Made by a program: the position numbers and the translations under genes
Notes under the pieces: generated by a model
The model's database searches: none
The model's input: only the letters and a program-made list of their open reading frames with translations
What the model was told of the DNA's origin: nothing
Part shown: positions 35,132 through 44,020 of the stretch, piece after piece
Position numbering within the stretch: position 1 is the stretch's first letter
Layout: every line of letters begins with the position of its first letter
DNA from: Flavobacterium sp. Root420
GTDB taxonomy: Bacteria > Bacteroidota > Bacteroidia > Flavobacteriales > Flavobacteriaceae
DNA: 64,000 nt
Reading direction: 5' to 3'
Assembly (NCBI RefSeq): GCF_001427905.1
Contig: NZ_LMEF01000032.1
Coordinates: 62,525-126,524, forward strand

Positions 35132-35998
35132 ATGAACCCTACTAATCATTCTAATGACTGGCTGTTTGAGATAACGCCAAAAAATAAATTTTTCTCCCTT
35201 AATCTCAAGGAAGTTTGGCAATATAGAGATTTATTAATGCTTTTCGTAAAACGCGATGTAATTACTGTCTATAAACAAACAGTTTTAGGACCACTTTGGT
35301 ACTTAATTCAACCCTTGTTTACTGCGGTTACATTTACTATCATATTTAATAATGTAGCTGGTATAAATACAGGAACAATTCCACCATTTTTGTTCAACTT
35401 AGCTGGAATAACAGTTTGGAATTATTTTACAGCATGTCTTAATGGGACTTCTGATACTTTTAAGGGTAATGCAGGTGTTTTTGGTAAGGTTTATTTTCCC
35501 AGAATTATTACACCTTTATCAGTTGTTATTTCTAATTTGATTAAATTTGGAATACAATTTTTTATATTTATAATTTTTTACTGCTTTTATTATATACAAG
35601 GTGCAGATTTAATTTTAAACAACAATGTCGTGTTTTTTCCTGTTTTAATTGGTGTCATGGGAATTCTTGGTTTAGGTCTGGGAATGTTAATTTCGTCTAT
35701 GGTGACTAAATATCGTGATTTTAGTAATTTAATTGGATTTGGTATACAGTTGCTAATGTACCTTTCCGCCGTAATGTATCCTATGGAATTAATCAAGGAA
35801 AAAATGCCACAATACGGTTGGCTTGTTGATTATAATCCTTTGGCATACATTATACAAACTTCTCGGTATATGCTTTTAAACGTTGGAGAAATTTCATATT
35901 TAGGTTTAGGATATACAATACTATTCACAATAACTGTATTTTTTATTGGACTTTTGGTTTTTAACAAAACTGAAAAAAGTTTTATTGATACAGTTTAG
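35132..35998 (+). CDS. wzm: ABC-2 polysaccharide exporter permease
   Basis: Membrane subunit (288 aa, six hydrophobic segments) of an ABC-2 exporter moving a completed undecaprenyl-linked glycan across the inner membrane. The cytoplasmic N-terminus has the typical LKEVWQYRDLLMLFVKRDVITVYKQTVLGPLWYLIQPL motif preceding the first segment, and YRDFSNLIGFGIQ and YNPLAYIIQTSRYMLLN follow later, as in Wzm/TagG proteins. It is paired with the Wzt homologue 61 bp downstream. Confidence 0.93.
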   Translation: MNPTNHSNDWLFEITPKNKFFSLNLKEVWQYRDLLMLFVKRDVITVYKQTVLGPLWYLIQPLFTAVTFTIIFNNVAGINTGTIPPFLFNLAGITVWNYFTACLNGTSDTFKGNAGVFGKVYFPRIITPLSVVISNLIKFGIQFFIFIIFYCFYYIQGADLILNNNVVFFPVLIGVMGILGLGLGMLISSMVTKYRDFSNLIGFGIQLLMYLSAVMYPMELIKEKMPQYGWLVDYNPLAYIIQTSRYMLLNVGEISYLGLGYTILFTITVFFIGLLVFNKTEKSFIDTV

Positions 35999-36059
35999 TT
36001 AATATTAACAAGAGTAAAAAACGAACCTTTTTGTTCTATTCACAATATTTAAAGTTAAA

Positions 36060-37331
36060 TTGAAAAAAGATATAATATTAAAAGTAGAAAATATTTCTAA
36101 GCAGTATCGCTTAGGATCGGTTGGAACAGGGACTTTGGCTCATGATATAAATCGTTGGTGGCATGAAATAAGAGGCAAAGAAAATCCATACTTAAAATTA
36201 GGGGAAATCAATGACCGTTCTACTGAAGGAACTTCAGATTATGTTTGGGCTTTACAGAATATTAATTTTGAAGTGGAAAGAGGTGAAGTCTTAGGGATAA
36301 TTGGTAAAAATGGCGCAGGTAAATCTACACTTTTAAAAATTCTTTCAAAAGTTACAGCTCCAACTACTGGAATTATAAGATATAAGGGAAGAATAGCATC
36401 TCTTCTTGAAGTAGGGACTGGCTTTCACGGAGAAATGACTGGGCGCGAAAATATTTTTTTAAATGGAGCTATTCTTGGTATGACTAAAAAAGAAATTGCA
36501 TCAAAACTTGATGAAATTATTGAATTTTCTGGCTGCCAACGTTATATAGATACTCCGGTGAAACGTTATAGTAGTGGAATGACCGTTCGTTTGGCTTTTG
36601 CTGTGGCTGCTTTTCTCGAACCTGAAATTTTGATAATCGATGAGGTTTTGGCGGTTGGAGATGCTGAATTTCAGAAGAAAGCCATTGGCAAAATGCAGGA
36701 TATCTCTAGAGGAGAAGGAAGAACTGTTTTATTTGTGAGTCATAATATGGCAGCAGTAGAAACATTGTGTACACGAGTTATTAGTATGAAGAACGGAAGT
36801 ATTGATGGAGTTGGAGATCCTACTAAGATTATATCAGATTATTTGCAAAGCAACTCTTTTTCGGAGCGTTTAATATCTTTCGACTCAATTGATATTGCTA
36901 AAGGGAATGAAAATATTAAAATTATGTATGCTGCAATCGAAAATGTATCATCTGAAAATGCAACTGATGTTATTGATGTGACTTCAGAAATTGACTTCAG
37001 ATTAAAAATTATTAATCAGACAAACCAATCGAAAATATCTATAGGATATGATTTATTAACCATTAAAGGGGATGTTATCTTTGGCTCTGGAGGTAAATTT
37101 GAATGTTCTATTAATCAAATTACAGATATTTCTTGTCGAATTCCATCCAATTTTTTAAATGATGATGTTTATCAAATATATTGTTACTTTCATACTAATG
37201 AAATGAAGGAGTTATTTAGTGATGAAGAACTATTGACCTTTGAGGTTAAAGATGTAAAGAGAGAATCTGGTTATTTAGGGAAGGTTAATGGAATGCTAAG
37301 GCCTTCTTTACCTTGGACTATCAAACAGTAA
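36060..37331 (+). CDS. wzt: ABC exporter ATPase with C-terminal cargo-binding domain (TTG start)
   Basis: ATPase partner of Wzm. Walker A (GKNGAGKST) is near residues 82-90, the signature is YSSGMTVRLAFA, Walker B is PEILIIDEVLAVGD, and FVSHN is the H-loop. After about residue 270 comes a 150-residue beta-rich extension of the Wzt_C type. In E. coli O8/O9a Wzt that domain recognises the terminal modification of the finished glycan before export. The start is TTG at 36060, the only start codon near the conserved KVENISKQYRLG. A methyltransferase-rich cassette follows directly, which suits cap-dependent export. Confidence 0.93.
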   Translation: MKKDIILKVENISKQYRLGSVGTGTLAHDINRWWHEIRGKENPYLKLGEINDRSTEGTSDYVWALQNINFEVERGEVLGIIGKNGAGKSTLLKILSKVTAPTTGIIRYKGRIASLLEVGTGFHGEMTGRENIFLNGAILGMTKKEIASKLDEIIEFSGCQRYIDTPVKRYSSGMTVRLAFAVAAFLEPEILIIDEVLAVGDAEFQKKAIGKMQDISRGEGRTVLFVSHNMAAVETLCTRVISMKNGSIDGVGDPTKIISDYLQSNSFSERLISFDSIDIAKGNENIKIMYAAIENVSSENATDVIDVTSEIDFRLKIINQTNQSKISIGYDLLTIKGDVIFGSGGKFECSINQITDISCRIPSNFLNDDVYQIYCYFHTNEMKELFSDEELLTFEVKDVKRESGYLGKVNGMLRPSLPWTIKQ

Positions 37332-37337
37332 TTTGAG

Positions 37338-38036
37338 ATGAAAAAAATTGTTATTACTCAATCCAATTATATTCCTTGGAAAGGTTATTTTGATGCTATT
37401 GCATTAGCAGATGAATTTGTAATATATGACGATATGCAGTTCACTCGTCGAGATTGGAGAAATAGAAATATTATTAGGACAGTTAAAGGCAATAAATGGC
37501 TGACAATTCCTGTTGAAGTAAAAGGTAAATATTTTCAAAAAATAAATGAAACTAAAATTTCAGATAAAAATTGGAATATAGATCATTGGAATAGTATTAA
37601 GAATAATTATAGTAAATCTAAGAATTTTAATGATTATAAGGATTTTTTTGAAGATTTATATTTAAATTCGACATCACTTTATTTAACTGAAATAAATTTT
37701 AAATTTATCTCAGCAATTTGTAAAATACTAAATATAAAATCAAATATTCGGTTTTCTTCTGAATTCGAATTAAAAGAAGAGCGGTCAGAAAGATTAGCAA
37801 ATCTTTGCTTAAACTTGGATGGGACAGATTATTATTCAGGTCCTGCTGCCAAAGCATATATGAATGAAAAAGTTTTTGATAAAGCGGGCATAAAAGTTCA
37901 TTATTTTGATTACTCAGGTTATCCTGAATATAATCAATTGCATAACCCATTTGAACATTATGTGTCTGTTTTAGATTTGATTTTTTGTGAAGGAAAAAAT
38001 GCGATTAATTTTTTTAAAATTGCTGGAAATGAATAA
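37338..38036 (+). CDS. WbqC family protein
   Basis: A 232 aa protein of the WbqC family, recognised by the start KKIVITQSNYIPWKGYFDAIALADEFVIYDDMQFTRRDWRNRNIIRT and the later GTDYYSGPAAKAYM and YPEYNQLHNPFEHYVSVLDLIF. The family is common in O-antigen and protein-glycosylation loci. Its reaction is not firmly established as far as I know; it may act on amino-sugar or acyl intermediates. It starts 6 bp after wzt and overlaps the next gene, so it belongs to the ABC-exporter operon. Confidence 0.85.
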   Translation: MKKIVITQSNYIPWKGYFDAIALADEFVIYDDMQFTRRDWRNRNIIRTVKGNKWLTIPVEVKGKYFQKINETKISDKNWNIDHWNSIKNNYSKSKNFNDYKDFFEDLYLNSTSLYLTEINFKFISAICKILNIKSNIRFSSEFELKEERSERLANLCLNLDGTDYYSGPAAKAYMNEKVFDKAGIKVHYFDYSGYPEYNQLHNPFEHYVSVLDLIFCEGKNAINFFKIAGNE

Positions 38037-38643
38037 GATAATTAATCAAGTAAGCGAGTATTATACATCAAAAATTAAGAAACATGGGACAACTGCTCAA
38101 GGAGTAGATTGGAATTCGCCTGAATCTCAGGAATTACGATTTGAAGTATTGTCAAATTTAATTCAAGAACAGGAACATTTTTCAATTCTTGATTTTGGTT
38201 GCGGATTCGGTTCGATGTTTGACTATTTTAATTTAAAATACAGTTCATTCGAATATATTGGATTTGATGTTGCTGAAGAAATGATCGTCGCCGCATTAAA
38301 TAAATTTCCTACACAAGAAAACGCTAAATGGACATCTAGCCTTCCGATCAAAAAAACAGATTATGTTATTGCAAGTGGTATATTTAATGTAAAACTTGAA
38401 AATACAAATGAAGATTGGCTGACTTATATTTTAGAAACATTAGAAAAAATTGATGCTATTAGTGTAAAAGGGTTTTCTTTCAATATTTTGACTAAGTATT
38501 CTGATATCGAATATATGAAAGAATATTTATACTATGCAGATCCTTCACTATTGTTCGATTATTGCAAAACGAATTTTTCAAAAAATGTAGCTTTATTACA
38601 CGATTATAATCTTTATGAATTTTCAATAATTGTTAGAAAATGA
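38029..38643 (+). CDS. Class I SAM-dependent methyltransferase
   Basis: Small methyltransferase (204 aa from the chosen start). Motif I is visible as SILDFGCGFGSMFDYF, followed by YIGFDVAEEMI, the usual acidic strand. An open frame extends back to 37987 inside wbqC. ATG 38029, overlapping the wbqC stop by 8 bp, gives the better N-terminus (MNKIINQVSEYYTSKI). It ends with an ATGA overlap into the acyltransferase gene. It may be an O- or N-methyltransferase modifying a sugar or an N-acyl group, possibly the chain-end cap read by Wzt. Confidence 0.82.
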   Translation: MNKIINQVSEYYTSKIKKHGTTAQGVDWNSPESQELRFEVLSNLIQEQEHFSILDFGCGFGSMFDYFNLKYSSFEYIGFDVAEEMIVAALNKFPTQENAKWTSSLPIKKTDYVIASGIFNVKLENTNEDWLTYILETLEKIDAISVKGFSFNILTKYSDIEYMKEYLYYADPSLLFDYCKTNFSKNVALLHDYNLYEFSIIVRK

Positions 38644-39305
38644 AAACAAAAAAAGTAGTCATATTTGGAACAGGAGATATTGCTCAATTGGCTAAATATT
38701 ATTTTGATATTGATTCAGCATATGAGGTTGTGGGTTTTACTGTTGATAAAGATTATTGCTTATCTCCAACTTTTGAAAATCTCCCATTAGTTCCTTTTGA
38801 TGATGTTGAAAAACATTTTTCTCCAAATGAGTTTGAAATGTTTATTGCTTTAAGTTATGCTAAAATGAACAAACTAAGAGAAATAAAATATTTTAAAGCT
38901 AAAGAAATGAATTATAAAATCGCTTCTTATGTTAGTTCGCATTGCAGCTATCTTTCTCAATTTTCTCCTGGTGAAAATGCTTTTATTCTTGAAGACAATA
39001 CGATTCAGCCTTATGTGAAAATTGGTGATAATGTTACATTATGGAGTGGAAATCACATAGGACATCATTCTGTAATAAAAAACCATAATTTTATTAGCTC
39101 ACATGTAGTAATATCAGGACATTGCATTATTGAGCCTAATTGTTTTATTGGTGTTAATGCTACTATTGGACATCAAGTAACAATAGCTAACGAAACTCTT
39201 GTAGCCGCTGGAGCAGTGATTACAAAAAATACAGAAGTAGCTTCTGTTTATTTACCAACCAGATCAATAAAATTGGATAAAAAAAGCAGTTCAATAAAAC
39301 TTTAA
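38640..39305 (+). CDS. PglD/NeuD-type sugar acyltransferase
   Basis: A 221 aa two-part protein. A Rossmann-like N-terminal domain (VVIFGTGDIAQLAKYYFDID) is followed by a left-handed beta-helix with hexapeptide repeats (IGDNVTLWSGNHIGHHSVIKNH, CFIGVNATIGHQVTIANETLVAAGAVITKN). This is the layout of PglD and NeuD acetyltransferases acting on amino sugars. The GHHS motif supplies the likely catalytic His. Possible substrates are the 4-amino sugar made by WecE (44021) or by the DegT enzyme (29418), or a sialic acid. Position in this cassette favours the WecE product. Confidence 0.86.
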   Translation: MKTKKVVIFGTGDIAQLAKYYFDIDSAYEVVGFTVDKDYCLSPTFENLPLVPFDDVEKHFSPNEFEMFIALSYAKMNKLREIKYFKAKEMNYKIASYVSSHCSYLSQFSPGENAFILEDNTIQPYVKIGDNVTLWSGNHIGHHSVIKNHNFISSHVVISGHCIIEPNCFIGVNATIGHQVTIANETLVAAGAVITKNTEVASVYLPTRSIKLDKKSSSIKL

Positions 39306-39306
39306 T

Positions 39307-40113
39307 ATGGATACTGAGAAATCATACGGAGTTAATAAGCAAACCAAACTTCAAAGTTCGCTTGATTTCCATATCGAAGAACTCCAAATAAATGGGTTTT
39401 CCATATTGGAAGATATTTTGAATCCTGTCGAGCTATCTGATTGCAGAATTAAACTTGACTCTATTTACGAAAAACAAAAAGAACAATTCAGTGAAGAGAA
39501 ATTAAAAAAGATTAATGAGCAAAATTTAGTAAGGTGCCCATTAGTTTATGACGAGTATTTTTTAAATATTGCTACTAATTCTAGAGTTCTTGAAGTCATA
39601 GAAAAAATGATTGGGGATTATTTTATTTTGCATCTTCAAAATGGAATAATAAATATGCCAAAAGAAGAACATCATCAAAGTTCGTGGCATCGTGATTTAC
39701 CATATCAGAATTTTACTATTTCAAAACCGCTTGCAATAGGTGCTTTATATTGTATTGATGATTTTACTAATGAGTCAGGAGGAACATTTGTTTTGCCGTA
39801 TTCTCATAAAGTAGAATCAATTCCATCAAAACAATATGTCGAAAAATATAGTAAGCAAATAATTGTAAAAGCAGGTTCGGTAATTTTATTTGATTCTATG
39901 CTTTTTCATAAAGCGGGATACAATTCATCTGGCTTTATAAGAAGAGCAATTAATAATGTATACGTTGTTCCAATTTTAAAGCAACAAATCAATTTGTATA
40001 AAGCTCTAAAGGGAAAATATTCTGAAGATGAATATTTGTCGAAATTTTTAGGTTACCGTTCAAATAGCCCAGATAACGATATTGAATGGAGAAATGATAA
40101 ATTTAACAGATAA
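39307..40113 (+). CDS. Phytanoyl-CoA dioxygenase (PhyH) family protein
   Basis: Fe(II)/2-oxoglutarate-dependent oxygenase fold, 268 aa. The iron-binding HxD appears in SSWHRDLPYQ, the distal His in LFDSMLFHKAGYNSS, and an Arg after it (GFIRRAINNVYVV) that would bind 2-oxoglutarate. PhyH-like enzymes hydroxylate small molecules or glycan substituents. Here it would hydroxylate a sugar, an acyl group or a cap. It sits between an acyltransferase and a methyltransferase, so hydroxylation may precede methylation. Substrate unknown. Confidence 0.85.
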   Translation: MDTEKSYGVNKQTKLQSSLDFHIEELQINGFSILEDILNPVELSDCRIKLDSIYEKQKEQFSEEKLKKINEQNLVRCPLVYDEYFLNIATNSRVLEVIEKMIGDYFILHLQNGIINMPKEEHHQSSWHRDLPYQNFTISKPLAIGALYCIDDFTNESGGTFVLPYSHKVESIPSKQYVEKYSKQIIVKAGSVILFDSMLFHKAGYNSSGFIRRAINNVYVVPILKQQINLYKALKGKYSEDEYLSKFLGYRSNSPDNDIEWRNDKFNR

Positions 40114-40120
40114 AAAAAAT

Positions 40121-41236
40121 ATGAATGTTAACTGTTATGTCTGTAATACTATATTTTTTAAACCTATTCTTAAAGCAATACCCTCTATGTCGTCAGATGG
40201 ACAAACTGTAGACATAGAAATTCTTAAAGAAGAATGCCAAAATTGCGGTACTGTCCGTTCTTCTGACATATCCTTTTTAAATGATTTTTATAATAATTTT
40301 TATAAACTCAATATAGTAAACAATGATCCTCGATATATTTATAATTGTGAGAGTATGCTTAAAAGCGAAATGCATTTTGAGTGGATTGAAAAATTAGCAG
40401 GTGAAAGCATAAAAGATGCTGATAGTATTATTGAAATCGGCTGTGGCAGTGGGAATTTATTAAATTTATTTGATGTTAAAAATAAATATGGAGTAGAACC
40501 AAGTATCGAAGCTGCTGTACATGCTAATAAAATTGCCAACGTACGGAATATTAGTTACGAAGACATATCAGATCAGGAAAAGTATGATCTGATTTTATCT
40601 ACATGTGTGATTGAGCACACAATGGACCCAAATGATTTTCTTATAAAAACCAGAAATATTGCGAAAGAAGATAGTTTAGTAATAATTGGCTTGCCAATAC
40701 AAGACTCAGAGAGTTTTGATGTTTATTTCCTGGATCATTTACATCATTTTACAACGAATCAATTTATATATCTATGCCAAAAAAATGGATTTGAAGTTGA
40801 AAAATACGAAGTGGGTTATAAATGTATGACAACAATAGGTTATTTTTTTTTACGAAAACGAATTTCTAGTTCCAATATATTAACATATGAAAAAAATAAA
40901 AATTTTTATACATCATCCAATTGGATATCAAATTTAAATACATATTTGGAAAATAAAAAAGAAAAAAATATTATCGCTTTTGGATATGGCGAAACATCTT
41001 TTTTCTTTCAGACCTATACGCATCTAAGTTCTTATATAAGTTATTATATAGATGATGTAAAGGCAGGAACAGTTGAGAATGTAATAAGTACGGAATATGC
41101 AATTCAATCAAATATATTAAAAAATAGTATTTTAATTTTACTTGCCAATCCTCATTATCACGAGTTTTTGAGGAAAAAATTTGAAGGAGTTGACAATCTT
41201 GAATTTTATTCTCCATTCTCAAATGTTATTAGTTAG
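40121..41236 (+). CDS. Zinc-ribbon SAM methyltransferase (C-methyltransferase-like)
   Basis: About 371 aa from ATG 40121. The N-terminus carries a zinc-ribbon-like pair, CYVC near residue 5 and CQNC near 40. A class I methyltransferase core follows with IIEIGCGSGNLLNLF and a CVIEHTMDPNDFL block. A third Rossmann-like domain ends the protein (NIIAFGYGETSFFFQTYTHL, YYIDDVKAG). This three-domain order is that of NDP-sugar C-methyltransferases of the TylC3/TcaB9 kind. The frame is open to a TTG at 40082 (and ATG 40094) inside the PhyH gene; I chose 40121 because the zinc ribbon begins there. The usual deoxysugar 2,3-dehydratase is absent from the window, so its substrate is unclear. Confidence 0.78.
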   Translation: MNVNCYVCNTIFFKPILKAIPSMSSDGQTVDIEILKEECQNCGTVRSSDISFLNDFYNNFYKLNIVNNDPRYIYNCESMLKSEMHFEWIEKLAGESIKDADSIIEIGCGSGNLLNLFDVKNKYGVEPSIEAAVHANKIANVRNISYEDISDQEKYDLILSTCVIEHTMDPNDFLIKTRNIAKEDSLVIIGLPIQDSESFDVYFLDHLHHFTTNQFIYLCQKNGFEVEKYEVGYKCMTTIGYFFLRKRISSSNILTYEKNKNFYTSSNWISNLNTYLENKKEKNIIAFGYGETSFFFQTYTHLSSYISYYIDDVKAGTVENVISTEYAIQSNILKNSILILLANPHYHEFLRKKFEGVDNLEFYSPFSNVIS

Positions 41237-41241
41237 ATGGT

Positions 41242-42141
41242 ATGAAATGGAAAAAGTTAGGTCAAATATTTAAAGTATCAAGTAGTTGTGACGAAATTGT
41301 TTCTCATGCTTCAAATCCACTTGCAATTCATCTTTATAATGATGTATTTAGAATATTTTATAGTGCAAGAAATGTTTTAAATAAATCCTCAGTATCTTTT
41401 GTTGATATAGATGTAATTACTTTAGAAAATATCAATAATCCAGATGAAGTTATTTTTTCTTATGGTCAAAAAGAAAGTTTTTATTCTCATGGAGTCAGTA
41501 TTGGAAATTGTTATTTGGAGAAAAATAAGCATTATATACTTTTTATGGGGTGGCAACTTAAAGATGGTGAACATTGGAGGGGAGATGTTGGGAGATTAGA
41601 ACTGATTGATAAAAAAACCTTATTACTAAATCCAATTGATCCATTTATGGGAGTAGATGAAGAAGATAAAATAAGTTTATCATACCCTTGGGTAATGTTT
41701 CATGAAGGCATTTACAAAATGTGGTATGGGTCGACAATAGATTGGACTTCAGAAAATGGAGAAATGATACATATTATTAAATATGCTACATCAATAGATG
41801 GAGAGAGTTGGAAAAAACACGGTATTGCGATACCATATGAAATAGGGGTTGCTCAAGCATTTTCGAAACCGTCTGTATTAATCGATGACAAGGGTTATCA
41901 TATGTGGTATTCGTATCGAAGCGGGGATGGAACAAAATACAAAATAGGATATTCTCATAGTGTTGACGGAATTCATTGGGAACGAAGGCATAATGATGTT
42001 GGTATTGATGTCTCAAAAACAGGATGGGATTCAGAAATGATATGTTATCCTTTTGTTTTTGAACATAAAAACAATAGATATATGCTTTATAATGGTAATG
42101 AATATGGAAAGTCAGGATTTGGAATGGCAAAATTTGAATAA
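41242..42141 (+). CDS. Five-bladed beta-propeller, glycosidase-like protein
   Basis: A 299 aa protein built of repeating beta-propeller blades of the GH43/GH130/GH32 superfamily, visible in the recurring RIFYSAR, YILFMGW, YKMWYGSTIDW, YHMWYSYRSGDG and RYMLYNGNEYG strands. There is no signal peptide, so it is probably cytoplasmic. Similar proteins occur in surface-glycan loci. They may be phosphorylases or transferases, or may process a glycan intermediate; I cannot name the reaction. It starts 5 bp after the methyltransferase and directly precedes the HTTM-DCC fusion. Confidence 0.7.
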   Translation: MKWKKLGQIFKVSSSCDEIVSHASNPLAIHLYNDVFRIFYSARNVLNKSSVSFVDIDVITLENINNPDEVIFSYGQKESFYSHGVSIGNCYLEKNKHYILFMGWQLKDGEHWRGDVGRLELIDKKTLLLNPIDPFMGVDEEDKISLSYPWVMFHEGIYKMWYGSTIDWTSENGEMIHIIKYATSIDGESWKKHGIAIPYEIGVAQAFSKPSVLIDDKGYHMWYSYRSGDGTKYKIGYSHSVDGIHWERRHNDVGIDVSKTGWDSEMICYPFVFEHKNNRYMLYNGNEYGKSGFGMAKFE

Positions 42142-44016
42142 ATGATATTAAAAATTATCGATTTTTTTATTTCTAAAACATTCTTAAATGTAAATTATGT
42201 AGTAGAAAATGAGTTTAAAAAAGTTTCAGTTTTAAGAATTTTAACAGGTGTAATTATTTTTTTTCGTTTTTATGAGATTTTTGCTTCACATATTTTTATT
42301 TATGGCTTTAGTAGGATTTCTGTTTTTTTTTTAATTACCTTACTTGCAATACTGTTATTTACGATTGGATTTTTAACCCCATTAATGAACATTCTTCTAA
42401 TAATTGGACTGCCAATTTTAGACTCTATTTTATCTACAAAAACACTTGGGACTACTATATTGGTAAATTTGTTGATTGTTTTTTTACTAACAAATTCTGG
42501 TCTATATTTTTCAATAGATAATTTGTTATTAAAGAAAAATAGTTTTTTTTCTAAATTACTTTTTAAAAGTTACACACTCATTGGTATTCCTAATAGCTTA
42601 GGAATAAGAAGAGCTTATTTTTTGGGTTTTATTCTATATGCTATTAGTAGCTTATTTGCTTTGTTTCTTCATATTCAGGATCCTTATTGGGTCGAAGGAA
42701 TTACTATAAAATCAATACTTTCAAATAGTTTTTTATGTAAATATGCGCTTAATTTCAGGTGTTTAGAGTTTCTTTTTCCTAAAATATTTGATATTGTTAG
42801 CATTGTAGGAATTGTTTTACAATCTGTATTTCAAATTTTAATGATTCCTTTAGTTTTCTTTAAAACGGGAACAAAATATGTTAAATTTTGGGGATTCATT
42901 TTTTTTACAATATCATTGTTTTTTTTATCATTATCTTATTTGCCACATATAGAATTAATTTTATGGATAACAATCTTTTGTCCTTTACAATCGCCGACTA
43001 GAAGAGTAAGAATATTGTTTGATGATAAATGCAATTTTTGTAACAAGTCCATATCTTTATTAAGATGGACAAACATTAATAATATATATGAATTTTTACC
43101 AATTTCTACGAATTCCAATATCTATGAAAGATATTCACTCAGTGAAGTAGAAATTAAAACTTACATGGCAGGTTTTTATGAGGAACAACTTTTAAAAGGA
43201 TATGATTTATATATGGTTATTGTCAAAAAGAATCCTCTTTTATTCTTTTTGTTTCCATTATTTTGGTTAGGAAAAATAACTGGAATAGGGGAGTATTTAT
43301 ATAAATTAATTGCTCAAAATAGATATAAGTTGTTAGGTACATGTAAACTTCAGCTTAATAATGAAATAAGATCTAAAGATCATATTTTGAGGAGTAATAT
43401 TAAAAATGATACCCATTTTATTAAATTTATTTATTCATTCTATTTCATCTGTGTTTTTTTGTTTATTGTGGTAAATAATTCCAAATACAATAGAATATTT
43501 GGATCTCGAGACTCAGTTGTTTTATTCAAAGAATCTTATATTGCTTTTTGTAAAAATATTGGAATTGAGGCACCTCAAGTTTTCAATAATATTGATTTAT
43601 CAATGGGAGATAATTTCATGACAATTAAAAAATTAAAAAATAATAAATGGGAATTAATTCCATATACAGGAATAAATGGAGAGCGATTAAATTATTTAAA
43701 TTTTGATATTTTACTTTTTGCAAATTACAATTCAGATTTGCTTTATTTTGGAAATTCTTTAATGTATCGAAGAATGTTAATTTCACAGATTAATAATGTT
43801 GAAGAATTTCATAATAATGGATATGGTAAAAATCAAATAGATTTTTGGTTAAAATATGATTATATTAAAACTAAAGAAATAGGGAATGTTAAGTATCGTA
43901 TTGAAATATTTACCAGCCAATCTTCAAAGGTTAAGTTGCTTGAGTATAATGGTAATAGACATAACTTAAAAAAAATATTTGAAAGAATAATAGTATTTAA
44001 TGGACAAACTTACTAA
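42142..44016 (+). CDS. HTTM-like membrane protein fused to a DCC (DUF393) domain
   Basis: A 624 aa membrane protein. Residues 1-285 form about six to eight hydrophobic segments resembling the HTTM domain (vitamin-K-dependent gamma-carboxylase-like). Residues about 290-420 are a DCC/DUF393 thiol-oxidoreductase-like domain with Cys297 and Cys300 in VRILFDDKCNFCNKSI. One membrane segment lies at about 430-447, followed by a soluble C-terminal domain of about 175 residues that I do not recognise. The start codon is directly adjacent to the previous stop. DCC-HTTM pairs are known in bacteria, but the role is obscure and their presence in a sugar-modification cassette is unusual. Confidence 0.68.
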   Translation: MILKIIDFFISKTFLNVNYVVENEFKKVSVLRILTGVIIFFRFYEIFASHIFIYGFSRISVFFLITLLAILLFTIGFLTPLMNILLIIGLPILDSILSTKTLGTTILVNLLIVFLLTNSGLYFSIDNLLLKKNSFFSKLLFKSYTLIGIPNSLGIRRAYFLGFILYAISSLFALFLHIQDPYWVEGITIKSILSNSFLCKYALNFRCLEFLFPKIFDIVSIVGIVLQSVFQILMIPLVFFKTGTKYVKFWGFIFFTISLFFLSLSYLPHIELILWITIFCPLQSPTRRVRILFDDKCNFCNKSISLLRWTNINNIYEFLPISTNSNIYERYSLSEVEIKTYMAGFYEEQLLKGYDLYMVIVKKNPLLFFLFPLFWLGKITGIGEYLYKLIAQNRYKLLGTCKLQLNNEIRSKDHILRSNIKNDTHFIKFIYSFYFICVFLFIVVNNSKYNRIFGSRDSVVLFKESYIAFCKNIGIEAPQVFNNIDLSMGDNFMTIKKLKNNKWELIPYTGINGERLNYLNFDILLFANYNSDLLYFGNSLMYRRMLISQINNVEEFHNNGYGKNQIDFWLKYDYIKTKEIGNVKYRIEIFTSQSSKVKLLEYNGNRHNLKKIFERIIVFNGQTY

Positions 44017-44020
44017 TTAA

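Noticed and set aside
35999..36059. Terminator between wzm and wzt
   Set aside because: Only a 4 bp GAAC/GTTC stem is found, and the two genes form one exporter, so separation is unlikely.
37987..38028. Earlier start of the methyltransferase inside wbqC
   Set aside because: The extra residues are wbqC DNA read in another frame; ATG 38029 gives a normal short overlap.
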